From contig JAFQCM010000089.1 in NCBI GenBank assembly GCA_017399445.1, positions 1 to 64,000 on the forward strand: 64,000 nt of DNA, in the 5' to 3' direction. The first letter of the stretch is position 1. Every line of letters starts with the position of its first letter. Position numbers and translations under genes: made by a program. Below, piece by piece: positions 44,653-52,407 of the stretch. The notes below the pieces were generated by a model. That model saw only the letters and a program-made list of their open reading frames with translations, was not told the origin of the DNA and did no database searches. This DNA is from Lachnospiraceae bacterium. GTDB lineage: Bacteria > Bacillota > Clostridia > Lachnospirales > Lachnospiraceae.

Positions 44653-45198
44653 ATGAGAGTAGGAATGGGATATGACGTTCATCGTCTGGTAGAAAACAGG
44701 GATTTGATTTTAGGAGGAGTGAAAATAGACTATGAATTAGGATTACTGGGGCATTCAGATGCAGATGTATTATTGCATGCCATTATGGATGCGCTATTAG
44801 GTGCCGCTGCATTAGGGGATATTGGAAAACATTTTCCGGATACCGATGAAAAATACAAAGGAATTTCCAGTATTAAGTTAATGGAACATGTAAGAGAATT
44901 ACTAGAAGAAAATTTTTATGTAATTGAAAATATTGACGCCACCATTATTGCCCAAAAACCAAAGATGCTTCCACATATTCCTAAGATGCGGGAAAATATT
45001 GCAAATGCATTAAAAATTGATATAAACAGAATCAATGTGAAAGCTACCACAGAAGAAGGACTGGGATTTACCGGGGAAATGAAAGGGATTTCTTCACAGG
45101 CAATTTGTGCTTTAAACACCGTAGAAAATTATGTATATGATGATGTACTCCAAGAAAGAGGTTGTAGTGGATGTGCTGGATGTCCAAAAAATCAGTAA
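44653..45198 (+). CDS. ispF: 2-C-methyl-D-erythritol 2,4-cyclodiphosphate synthase with Cys-rich tail
   Basis: IspF forms the cyclodiphosphate in the MEP isoprenoid pathway, feeding undecaprenyl and quinone precursors. The 181-residue protein has the metal ligands D8 and H10 ('GMGYDVHRL') and His in '[13 protein letters not shown]', plus '[11 protein letters not shown]' and the C-terminal '[22 protein letters not shown]'. The normal enzyme ends near residue 158; here about 20 extra residues finish in '[12 protein letters not shown]', a C-x2-C-x2-C cluster. ATG 44653 follows AAGAAAGG. An upstream in-frame ATG at 44554 adds only unrelated residues. The next gene's start lies just past its stop. 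Confidence 0.94.
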   Translation: MRVGMGYDVHRLVENRDLILGGVKIDYELGLLGHSDADVLLHAIMDALLGAAALGDIGKHFPDTDEKYKGISSIKLMEHVRELLEENFYVIENIDATIIAQKPKMLPHIPKMRENIANALKIDINRINVKATTEEGLGFTGEMKGISSQAICALNTVENYVYDDVLQERGCSGCAGCPKNQ

Positions 45199-45208
45199 AG
45201 GCTTAAAA

Positions 45209-46342
45209 ATGGAAATGGTAAAGAAATTAGAAAAGCAGGAAAAAATGTCTACCAGAAGCCTTTGGGAAGAAATATTTTCAGAGGATACAAAAGAATTTCT
45301 TGACTATTATTATCAAGAAAAAATAAAGGAAAATGAAATTCTTGGGATTTATGAAAAAGGCCAGTTGGTATCAATGCTCCATTTAAATCCATATAAGCTT
45401 TCTTTTCATGGGGAAATTATAAACTCTGATTATATTGTGGCAGTGGCAACAAAAGAAGAGTACAGACACCAGGGGAAAATGGCAGAGCTTTTAAAAAATG
45501 CCTTTGAAATGACAAAAGAAAAGAAACATCCTTTTGTTTTTTTAATGCCGGCAAAAGAAGCTATTTATCGACCATTCGGATTTGAAACTGTGTATTGGTG
45601 CCAGGATTATTGCATACAAAAAAAGGAACAGTGGAAAGAAGAAAGAGAAAACCATATTATAATAGAAGAAATATCGGGAAATTGCCCAGATAAAGTGGAA
45701 CAGTTAATCAACGAATTGCTAGAATATTCCAATAAAATCCTAAAGGAAAAGTATCAAATGTATGCGGTGCGTGATTTTGCATATTACGAAATGCTTTTAA
45801 AAGAGCAGGAAAGTCAAAAAGGAACTATTGTAATCGGCAGGAAAAAAGAAAGTGGAGAGATTTGTGGATATTGTTTTATTACTAAAGAAGGGGAAACAGA
45901 ACTTCGGGAAGTAGTAGCCCATAAAGAGGTGGAATTCCAGTGGATACAAGCTTTAGTGAAAAAATATGGCAATAATCAGAAGTTAACTATAACAGGTACT
46001 GCATTAAATCTTTCAGAATGGAAGGAAGGAAGCAAGTTTCCCTGCATTATGGTAAGGATTACAGATTTAGAAGCGTTTCTTGAGTTGGTTCCTTTGACAC
46101 AGGAAGATAAATTGTGGATTTTCAAACACAAAAAAATGTATGTGGTGGACAGAATTTTTCCACAAAATACAGGGGTATATCGGTTAACCATAATAGAAAG
46201 TCCAAAAGGAGATTACTTAAAAGCAGAAAAGGTAAAAGAACCATCAAAAGGAAGATTTACCATAGATTTTGCCATAAATATAGAAGAAATCCAGAAAAAA
46301 GTTTTTAAAAATTTGAAAATTTTCTTAAATGAAGTAGTTTGA
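45209..46342 (+). CDS. Eis-like GNAT N-acetyltransferase
   Basis: A 377-residue protein with a GNAT domain at the N-terminus: acetyl-CoA loop 'VAVATKEEYRHQGKMAELL' (~80-98) and 'FLMPAKEAIYRPFGFETVYW'. A second GNAT-like region and a C-terminal sterol-carrier-like fold (~275-377) give the three-domain Eis layout. Eis enzymes acetylate amines, including aminoglycosides or peptides; the substrate here is unknown. I choose ATG 45209, with AAAGG seven bases upstream. In-frame starts as early as 45131 would overlap ispF and have no site. It is probably co-transcribed with ispF. Confidence 0.8.
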   Translation: MEMVKKLEKQEKMSTRSLWEEIFSEDTKEFLDYYYQEKIKENEILGIYEKGQLVSMLHLNPYKLSFHGEIINSDYIVAVATKEEYRHQGKMAELLKNAFEMTKEKKHPFVFLMPAKEAIYRPFGFETVYWCQDYCIQKKEQWKEERENHIIIEEISGNCPDKVEQLINELLEYSNKILKEKYQMYAVRDFAYYEMLLKEQESQKGTIVIGRKKESGEICGYCFITKEGETELREVVAHKEVEFQWIQALVKKYGNNQKLTITGTALNLSEWKEGSKFPCIMVRITDLEAFLELVPLTQEDKLWIFKHKKMYVVDRIFPQNTGVYRLTIIESPKGDYLKAEKVKEPSKGRFTIDFAINIEEIQKKVFKNLKIFLNEVV

Positions 46343-46344
46343 TA

Positions 46345-46373
46345 TTGACAAATAGTCTTTTTTTGAATAGACT
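46345..46373 (+). promoter_or_regulatory. Promoter of the Cys T-box operon
   Basis: Perfect -35 TTGACA (46345-46350), 17 bases, TAGACT (46368-46373). TAGTCT (46353-46358) and AGACTA (46369-46374) form an inverted repeat across the spacer and -10. Confidence 0.55.
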
Positions 46374-46384
46374 AAAGTAGGCAA

Positions 46385-46657
46385 AAGAATAGAAGAAAAG
46401 GCTGGGAACGGCAAGAGTATTTATAAGGATACGTCAGAGAGGAAATGTCATTGGCTGGAAGCATTTCTCGTAAATACAATTGAATTGTAAGTACTTATAA
46501 AGAAAGTGCGGCCGGGAGCTGTTTTAATGAAGGCGAAAAGCTGTTAGTTAAGAACGTATGCACACGTTACGTGTTAAAGGTGGAGGGCATTGCCCTCTAA
46601 TAGAGTGGAACCGCGGATAAATTCGTCTCTAAAGAGAGAATTATCGGCGGTTTTTTT
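46385..46657 (+). ncRNA. T-box riboswitch, specifier TGC (Cys), upstream of cysE-cysS
   Basis: The T-box sequence GAGTGGAACCGCGG is at 46603-46616 and the terminator (stem around GATAAATTC/GAATTATC, then CGGCGG-TTTTTTT) at 46614-46657. In Stem I the specifier is TGC (46507-46509), followed by G-GCC-GGGAGC. The antiterminator bulge reads TGGA, whose last A pairs with U73 of tRNA-Cys (3' end UCCA). Codon and discriminator thus agree on cysteine. It should raise expression of cysE, cysS and possibly the whole block through sigH when tRNA-Cys is uncharged. The Stem I start is approximate. Confidence 0.94.
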
Positions 46658-46689
46658 ATGCAACATTATTTCAGTAGGAAGTGATATAG

Positions 46690-47358
46690 ATGGGAATTAT
46701 TAAAAATATTAAAGAAGAAATTCAGGTCATCAAAGAGCGGGATCCAGCACTGCATTCTAACATGGAAGTGTTGTTATACCCCAGTTTTAAGGTAATGCTT
46801 CATTATCGTCTTGCCCATAAGCTTTATTTAAATAAGCATTATTTTCTGGCAAGATGGATATCACAGCGTGGTGTAAGAAAGACAGGAATTGAAATTCATC
46901 CAGGGGCAACTATTGGAAAAGGCTTGTTTATTGACCATGGCAGTGGTGTTATTATTGGAGAAACAGCCATTGTAGGAGATAATGTAACTTTGTATCAAGG
47001 CGTTACCCTAGGAGGTACTGGAAAAGAAACTGGGAAACGCCATCCTACCATTGAAGATAATGTAATGATTAGTGCCGGAGCAAAAATCATTGGTTCCTTT
47101 ACTGTGGGAGAAAATTCTAAGATTGGAGCAGGATCTGTAGTGATAAAAGAAGTTCCGCCAAACTCTACGGTGGTAGGTGTGCCGGGACAGGTGGTAAAAC
47201 GAAACAATCAGTCCACTCCCAGAACAGATATGAATCAGGTAGATTTACCAGATCCAGTACAGGTGGAAATTGCAGAACTGACAAAAAGTAATGATATGTT
47301 GTGCAGACGTATTCTGGAATTGGAAAATGAAATAGAAAATATGAAAAACAAGAAATAA
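46690..47358 (+). CDS. cysE: Serine O-acetyltransferase
   Basis: CysE makes O-acetylserine from serine and acetyl-CoA, the first step of cysteine synthesis. The 222-residue protein has the helical N-terminus ('[27 protein letters not shown]') and a left-handed beta-helix of hexapeptide repeats (~70-165: '[53 protein letters not shown]', in parts) with the catalytic His and Asp in 'IDHGSG'. It is the EpsC/SAT type. GGAAGTGAT precedes ATG 46690. It is the first gene after the Cys T-box, so it is induced by low cysteine. Confidence 0.95.
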   Translation: MGIIKNIKEEIQVIKERDPALHSNMEVLLYPSFKVMLHYRLAHKLYLNKHYFLARWISQRGVRKTGIEIHPGATIGKGLFIDHGSGVIIGETAIVGDNVTLYQGVTLGGTGKETGKRHPTIEDNVMISAGAKIIGSFTVGENSKIGAGSVVIKEVPPNSTVVGVPGQVVKRNNQSTPRTDMNQVDLPDPVQVEIAELTKSNDMLCRRILELENEIENMKNKK

Positions 47359-47370
47359 AAGGAGAAAGCA

Positions 47371-48765
47371 ATGAAGTTATATAATACATTAAGCAAAAAG
47401 AAGGAAGAATTTGTGCCAGTAGAAGAAGGCAAAGTAAGAATGTATGTATGTGGTCCTACGGTTTACAATTATATTCATATTGGTAATGCAAGACCAATGA
47501 TTGTATTTGACACAGTAAGACGTTATTTTGAATATAAAGGATATGAGGTAAATTATGTATCTAACTTTACTGATGTAGATGATAAAATTATTAATAAATC
47601 CATTGAAGAAGGAATTTCAGCTAGTGAAGTTTCTGAAAGATATATTAAAGAATGTAAAAAAGATATGGCGGATATGAATATTAAGCCTGCTACTAAAAAT
47701 CCAAAAGCAACAGAAGAAATTGATGGTATGATTGCCATGATTGAAAACCTTATTGAAAAAGGGTATGCATATGCAGTAGATGGAACGGTATACTTCCGTA
47801 CCCGTAAATTTGAAGGCTATGGAAAACTTTCTAAAAAGAACTTAGATGAATTAGAAGCAGGAAAAAGAATTGCCATTGAAGAACAAAAAGAAGATGCTAT
47901 GGATTTCGTTCTTTGGAAACCTAAGAAAGATGGAGAACCATACTGGGAATCACCATGGGGACAGGGACGTCCGGGCTGGCATATTGAATGTTCTGTAATG
48001 TCAAAGAAATATTTAGGAGATACCATTGATATTCATGCAGGTGGAGAGGATTTAGTGTTTCCCCATCACGAAAATGAAATTGCACAAAGTGAGGCTGCGA
48101 ATGGAAAAGATTTTGCAAAATACTGGCTTCACAATGCCTTTTTAAATATTGACAATAAGAAAATGTCAAAGTCTTTGGGAAACTTCTTTACAGTAAGAGA
48201 AATTGGAGAAAAGTTTGATTTACAGGTACTTCGTTTCTTTATGTTAAGTGCTCATTACAGAAGTCCATTGAACTTTAGTGCTGATTTAATGGAAAGCTCT
48301 AAAAATGGATTAGAAAGAATTGTAACTTCTGCAGAAAGAATCAAAGGACTTTTAGAAAAAGCAGAAGGAACTTTAAAAGCGGAAGAAAAGGCTTTATTAG
48401 AAAAGAAAGACAGCTTTGCAGCAAAATTTGAAGCTGCTATGGATGATGATTTTAATACAGCAGATGCTATTTCTGCTTTGTTTGAATATGTAAAATTTAT
48501 TAATGTGGAAGCAGGAGAAAACAGTTCCAAAGAATTATTACAGGAACTGGTGAAAACTTTTGAAAAGCTGGCAGATGTTTTAGGAATTATTTTAGAGCAA
48601 AAAGAAGAAATTTTAGACGAAGAAATTGAAAAACTCATTGAAGAACGTCAAAATGCAAGAAAAGAAAAGAACTTTAAACGGGCAGATGAAATCAGAGATA
48701 TTTTATTGGAAAAAGGAATTATCTTAAAAGATACACGCGAGGGAGTTCAATGGAAAAGAGCTTAG
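47371..48765 (+). CDS. cysS: Cysteinyl-tRNA synthetase
   Basis: A 464-residue class Ia synthetase. It has the HIGH motif in '[10 protein letters not shown]' and the zinc ligands Cys28 ('[10 protein letters not shown]'), 'HIECSVM', and '[11 protein letters not shown]'. KMSKS is intact ('[11 protein letters not shown]'). The C-terminal anticodon-binding helices follow. GGAG lies upstream of ATG, 12 bases after cysE. The gene is controlled by the Cys T-box and its 3' end overlaps mrnC by 16 bases. Confidence 0.97.
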   Translation: MKLYNTLSKKKEEFVPVEEGKVRMYVCGPTVYNYIHIGNARPMIVFDTVRRYFEYKGYEVNYVSNFTDVDDKIINKSIEEGISASEVSERYIKECKKDMADMNIKPATKNPKATEEIDGMIAMIENLIEKGYAYAVDGTVYFRTRKFEGYGKLSKKNLDELEAGKRIAIEEQKEDAMDFVLWKPKKDGEPYWESPWGQGRPGWHIECSVMSKKYLGDTIDIHAGGEDLVFPHHENEIAQSEAANGKDFAKYWLHNAFLNIDNKKMSKSLGNFFTVREIGEKFDLQVLRFFMLSAHYRSPLNFSADLMESSKNGLERIVTSAERIKGLLEKAEGTLKAEEKALLEKKDSFAAKFEAAMDDDFNTADAISALFEYVKFINVEAGENSSKELLQELVKTFEKLADVLGIILEQKEEILDEEIEKLIEERQNARKEKNFKRADEIRDILLEKGIILKDTREGVQWKRA

Positions 48766-49184
48766 ATGAATTATTAAAAGAAAATTTTCAAATGAAAGAC
48801 ACGGAGGCGAAAAGTTATTCGCCTCTGGTGCTTGCTTATATTGGAGATGGTATTTACGATTTAGTAATCCGGACAGTGGTGGTAAACCGTGGAAATACCC
48901 AGGCAAACAAACTTCACAGGAAGACAAGCAGTCTGGTAAAGGCAGCAGCTCAGGCCGCTATGGTAGATGAACTGTTAGAACTTCTTACCGAAGAAGAAAA
49001 ATCAGTGTTTAAAAGAGGACGAAATGCAAAATCGGCTACTATGGCAAAGAATGCTACTATGGCAGATTACAGAAAAGCTACAGGATTTGAAGCATTAATG
49101 GGATATTTATATTTAAGTAATCAGATGGAACGTATGGTATATCTGATCAAAGAAGGTTTAGACCGGGCAAAACTGGTTTTATAA
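48750..49184 (+). CDS. mrnC: Mini-ribonuclease III
   Basis: Mini-III matures 23S rRNA ends in Firmicutes. The 144-residue protein is a single RNase III catalytic domain without a dsRNA-binding domain, with '[23 protein letters not shown]' (catalytic Asp in GDGIYD) and '[40 protein letters not shown]' (in parts, with the Glu metal site). It overlaps cysS, with the gene order cysS-mrnC-rlmB as in Bacillus. Confidence 0.95.
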   Translation: MEKSLDELLKENFQMKDTEAKSYSPLVLAYIGDGIYDLVIRTVVVNRGNTQANKLHRKTSSLVKAAAQAAMVDELLELLTEEEKSVFKRGRNAKSATMAKNATMADYRKATGFEALMGYLYLSNQMERMVYLIKEGLDRAKLVL

Positions 49185-49203
49185 AGAAAGGTAATAACAA
49201 AAT

Positions 49204-49950
49204 ATGAGATACGAAGAATTTACAATTGAAGGAAGAAATGCCTGTATGGAAGCATTTCGTTCCGGGAAAACAATAGATAAGCTGTTTATTTTAGATGGCT
49301 GTAAGGATGGGCCAATTCTTTCTATTGTAAGAGAAGCCAAGAAGCAGGACACTCTGATACAGTATGTGAAAAAAGAACGATTAGACCAAATGTCAGAGAC
49401 GGGAAAGCATCAAGGAGTCATTGCATATGCGGCAGCATATGATTATGCTTCTGTAGAAGATATTTTAGAACATGCAAGAGAAAAAGGAGAAGATCCATTT
49501 ATTTTCATTTTAGATGGGATTGAAGATCCTCACAATTTAGGGGCAATTATTCGTACTGCAAATCTAGCAGGGGCTCATGGAGTAATTATTCCAAAACATA
49601 GAGCAGCAGGCTTGACAGCTACCGTTGCTAGAACTTCAGCAGGTGCCTTAAACTATACACCGGTTGCAAAAGTAACCAACATTGGGAAAACCATTGAAGA
49701 ATTAAAAGAACATGGCATCTGGTTTGCATGTGCAGATATGGGTGGAGAGGTTATGTACCGAACCAATCTGACCGGACCCATTGGGCTTGTGATAGGAAAT
49801 GAAGGAGAAGGGGTAAGCCGTCTAGTAAAAGAAAAATGCGATTATATCACTTCTATTCCGATGAAAGGTGATATTGATTCCTTAAATGCGTCAGTAGCAG
49901 CGGGAGTCCTTGCTTATGAAATTGTAAGACAACGTTGGAATGCAAAATAA
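49204..49950 (+). CDS. rlmB: 23S rRNA (guanosine-2'-O-)-methyltransferase RlmB
   Basis: A 248-residue SpoU/TrmH methyltransferase of the RlmB type, with an N-terminal substrate-binding domain (~1-75, 'TIEGRNACMEAFRSGKTIDKLFILDG') and the knotted SPOUT domain. Motif 1 is 'ILDGIEDPHNLGAIIRTA', motif 2 'PIGLVIGNEGEGVSRLV' and motif 3 'IPMKGDIDSLNASVAAGVLAYE'. AAAGG lies upstream, 19 bases after mrnC. It methylates G2251-equivalent in 23S rRNA or a related guanosine. Confidence 0.93.
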   Translation: MRYEEFTIEGRNACMEAFRSGKTIDKLFILDGCKDGPILSIVREAKKQDTLIQYVKKERLDQMSETGKHQGVIAYAAAYDYASVEDILEHAREKGEDPFIFILDGIEDPHNLGAIIRTANLAGAHGVIIPKHRAAGLTATVARTSAGALNYTPVAKVTNIGKTIEELKEHGIWFACADMGGEVMYRTNLTGPIGLVIGNEGEGVSRLVKEKCDYITSIPMKGDIDSLNASVAAGVLAYEIVRQRWNAK

Positions 49951-49966
49951 ATGATGAGGAAGATAT

Positions 49967-50578
49967 ATGGGGAGAATTGAGAGAGAGGATGAAGAAATCA
50001 TCCGTTTAATCCAACAGGGAAATCAGGAATTAACAGATTATATTATGGAAAAATATAAAAATCTGGTAAAGAAAAAAGCCAAAGCTATGTACATTCTTGG
50101 AGGAGATAGTGACGATCTGATACAGGAAGGAATGATAGGGCTTTTTAAGGCAATCAGAGATTTTGACTGTGAAAGGGATTATAGTTTTTACACATTCGCA
50201 GATATTTGTATATCCAGGCAAATGTATTCTGCTATTAAGGCAGCGGGAAGGCAAAAGCATGTACCGCTCAATACTTATATTTCATTTCATGCTATGGTAG
50301 GAAGTGAAGATGAGGAAGGGGAATTATTGGATATTTTACAGTCTGTAGAAAAAACACCGGAAGAATTAATTATCAGCAGGGAAGATTTACAACAGATTGG
50401 AAAAATTATTGAAAGGAAACTTAGCTCTTTTGAAAAAGAAGTTTTGGAATTATATATTTCTGGGGTTTCTTATAAAGAAATTGCAAAAATACTTGGCAAA
50501 AGTGATAAATCTATTGACAATGCATTACAGAGAATGAAAGGAAAACTTGCAGGTACACTAAAAAATAAAGGTGATTAA
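49967..50578 (+). CDS. sigH: RNA polymerase sigma factor, SigH (Spo0H) type
   Basis: A 203-residue sigma-70 family factor. Region 2 is at ~20-90 ('GGDSDDLIQEGMIGLFKAIRDFDCERDYSFYTFADICISRQMYSAIKAAGRQKH', in parts) and region 4 at ~150-195 ('LSSFEKEVLELYISGVSYKEIAKILGKSDKSIDNALQRMKGKL'). It lacks regions 1.1 and 3. The order cysS-mrnC-rlmB-(yacP)-sigH matches B. subtilis, where SigH controls transition and sporulation genes. The small yacP gene is absent here. It is within the Cys T-box operon. GAGGAAG precedes ATG. Confidence 0.9.
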   Translation: MGRIEREDEEIIRLIQQGNQELTDYIMEKYKNLVKKKAKAMYILGGDSDDLIQEGMIGLFKAIRDFDCERDYSFYTFADICISRQMYSAIKAAGRQKHVPLNTYISFHAMVGSEDEEGELLDILQSVEKTPEELIISREDLQQIGKIIERKLSSFEKEVLELYISGVSYKEIAKILGKSDKSIDNALQRMKGKLAGTLKNKGD

Positions 50579-50579
50579 A

Positions 50580-52129
50580 ATGAGTAGAAATGATGATTTT
50601 AATATAATTGACTTTACAGAGAGTCTTGAGAAAAATACAGAAGAATTAATTCGTGAAGTAGAGACAGAGTCTCATGGTGAAAGAACATCACGTACAGATA
50701 TGTATGGAACAGGTAAAAGCGGTTTGAATACGGATATGTATGGAACAGGCAGAAGCGGTTTGGATACGGATGTGTATGGAACAGGCAGAGGCGGTTTGAA
50801 TACGGATATGTATGGAACAGGCAGACGCCAGCAGAATACGGATATGTATGGAACAGGCAGAGGTGGCTTGGATACGGATGTGTATGGAACAGGCAGACGT
50901 CAGCAGAATATAGACATGTATGAAAATAATAGAAGTGATTTAGATACAGATATGTATGAAGCAAGAAGATATTCTGAGCAGGATAGATATCAGCAACCGA
51001 AAAGACAATCTTATGGAACACAAGGAAGAAAAACAGCTTCAGACGAGTATCAAAGAAGCAGAAGAGAGGCTTCTAGTAGAGCAAGAACTGAGGGGCTAAA
51101 TCCTGCAAACAGAAATTCAGGGGAGGAAGATATGTCAGGTAGAAAAAGGGGGAGTTCTTCCCGTGGAGGTAATGGAAAAAGAAAGCCGTCCAGAGCAGAA
51201 CGAAAATTAAAACGTAAGCTGATAAAAATAGTAATTATCATAGTAGTATTATTTGTGGCAGTGTACAGTTTGGTAAATTCCTTTGTAAGTAAAACAAATT
51301 ATGAAGAACTAGAAACAGAATATGTACGTCCGGATGATGTAGAAACAGTAAGTGGAGTAAAAAATATCCTGTTAATTGGAACTGATGCAAGAAGTACCGA
51401 CGAAGATGGACGTTCTGATAGTATGATTATCCTATCCATCAATAATAAAAACAATAAAATTGTTATGACTTCAATCCTTCGTGACAGTTATGTAGAAATA
51501 CCAGGACACGGTTCCAACAGAATTAATGCTGCTTATTCCTATGGACAGGAGGATTTATTAATACAAACTATTGAACAAAACTTTAAAATTCCAATTGATG
51601 CATATGCAAAAGTAGACTTCTTCTCCTTTATTGATATTGTAGATGCAGTGGGTGGAGTGGAGTTAGACCTTACACAAGAAGAAGTAAATGGGTAAATGCA
51701 TACTTGAACGAAACCAATGAGCTTTTAGGAAAAGAATTTGGTGATGGTTACTTAACATCTCCAGGTGTACAGACCTTAAATGGAAAACAGGCATTAAGTT
51801 ATGCCAGAATCCGTTATATTGGAACAGATTTCGGAAGAACTGAACGTCAGCGTAAAATTTTGAATGCAGTAGTAGATAAAGTGAAATCAAATCCTTCTTC
51901 CGTATCTAAGTTAGCAGGCAGTGTACTTCCAAGCGTAACTACCAACATGAAAGATTCTGAACTTACTTTGTTAGTAATGAAGTCAGTACTTTATCTAGGA
52001 TACGATATGGAACAATTCTGTATTCCAGCAGATGGGACTTGGGAAAACGCTTCTATAAGTGGAATGTCAGTGTTAAAAGTTGATTTTGAAGCGAACCAGC
52101 AGGCTTTTAAAGAGAGCGTGTACGACTAA
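50580..52129 (+). pseudogene. LCP family ligase gene with frameshift at ~51686 and 12-residue tandem repeats
   Basis: It begins at ATG 50580 (preceded by AAAGGTGAT). Reading order: acidic start, seven to eight 12-residue repeats (~39-129), Arg/Lys-rich linker, membrane anchor (~214-236, 'IVIIIVVLFVAVYSLVNSFV') and an LCP domain ('NILLIGTDARSTDEDGRSDSM', 'TSILRDSYVEI', 'IVDAVGGVELDL'). The first frame stops at 51693-51695 right after 'TQEEV-NG'. Continuing in the -1 frame from 51686 restores the family sequence 'KWVNAYLNETNELLG' and then 'YARIRYIGTDFGRTERQR' to 52129. Loss of one A in GTAAATGG explains this. It could be a true lesion, phase variation or a sequencing error. Confidence 0.8.
50694..50966 (+). 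repeat. In-frame 36-bp tandem repeats in the LCP gene
   Basis: Seven copies of 36 bases encode T-D-[MV]-Y-G-T-G-[KR]-x-x-x-[ND]; the last copies are degenerate and an eighth is partial. Copies fall into 'SGL/GGL' and 'RQQ' variants that alternate. The repeat is low-complexity and coding, and sits on the cytoplasmic side of the anchor. Confidence 0.9.
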
Positions 52130-52390
52130 GACTCTGGGGTGAGGACCTCGAGCCTAAGTCTCCGTAAGCAGTGGATTTCACTCCTGACGGCAGTTTCTTG
52201 TAAAGGATAAAAAGTTCATACCTACAGCTAGTCTTTACTAGTTTGTAAGAGAGAAGTGGAGGCTGGAGTACCCATAGGGAACTTGATGGTTTCACAAACA
52301 GCCGATAAGCGGCACCAGGTCTGTTTCTGTTTTCCGAGGCAGACCTGGTGCCGCTTATTGGCGTCTGGGGAGCCAACAATTTCCCACTAC
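52129..52390. other. GC-rich structured intergenic region (candidate ncRNA or leader) before addB
   Basis: A 260-base gap, clearly richer in G+C than its neighbours, with several local hairpins: AGACT/AGTCT (52129-52161), CCGT-AGTG/CACT-ACGG (52162-52190), CTAGT/ACTAG (52228-52241), CCC-ATA-GGG (52271-52279) and the long stem below. It does not read as protein in any frame that makes sense. It resembles none of tmRNA, RNase P RNA, SRP RNA or the riboswitch cores I know. It could be an unassigned ncRNA or the addB leader. Confidence 0.45.
52301..52362. repeat. 23-bp near-perfect inverted repeat upstream of addB
   Basis: GCCGATAAGCGGCACCAGG-TCTG (52301-52323) pairs with 52340-52362 at all 23 positions (one G-U). 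The loop is 16 bases. There is no T-run on either side, so it is not a normal terminator. It lies 45 bases before the addB start. Confidence 0.85.
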
Positions 52391-52407
52391 GAAAGGAGAA
52401 TGTATAC

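Noticed and set aside
50694..50966. CRISPR-like array of 36-bp repeats
   Set aside because: The units are contiguous without spacers, in frame, and encode a regular 12-residue peptide within an LCP gene.
50614..51021. 135-residue minus-strand reading frame
   Set aside because: It is antisense to the tandem repeats of the LCP gene, has no ribosome site, and its Cys/His/Tyr/Phe pattern is the mirror of the repeat.
51684..51695. Programmed -1 frameshift in the LCP gene
   Set aside because: The site lacks an X-XXY-YYZ slippery heptamer and a downstream stem at the right distance. A single-base loss is simpler.
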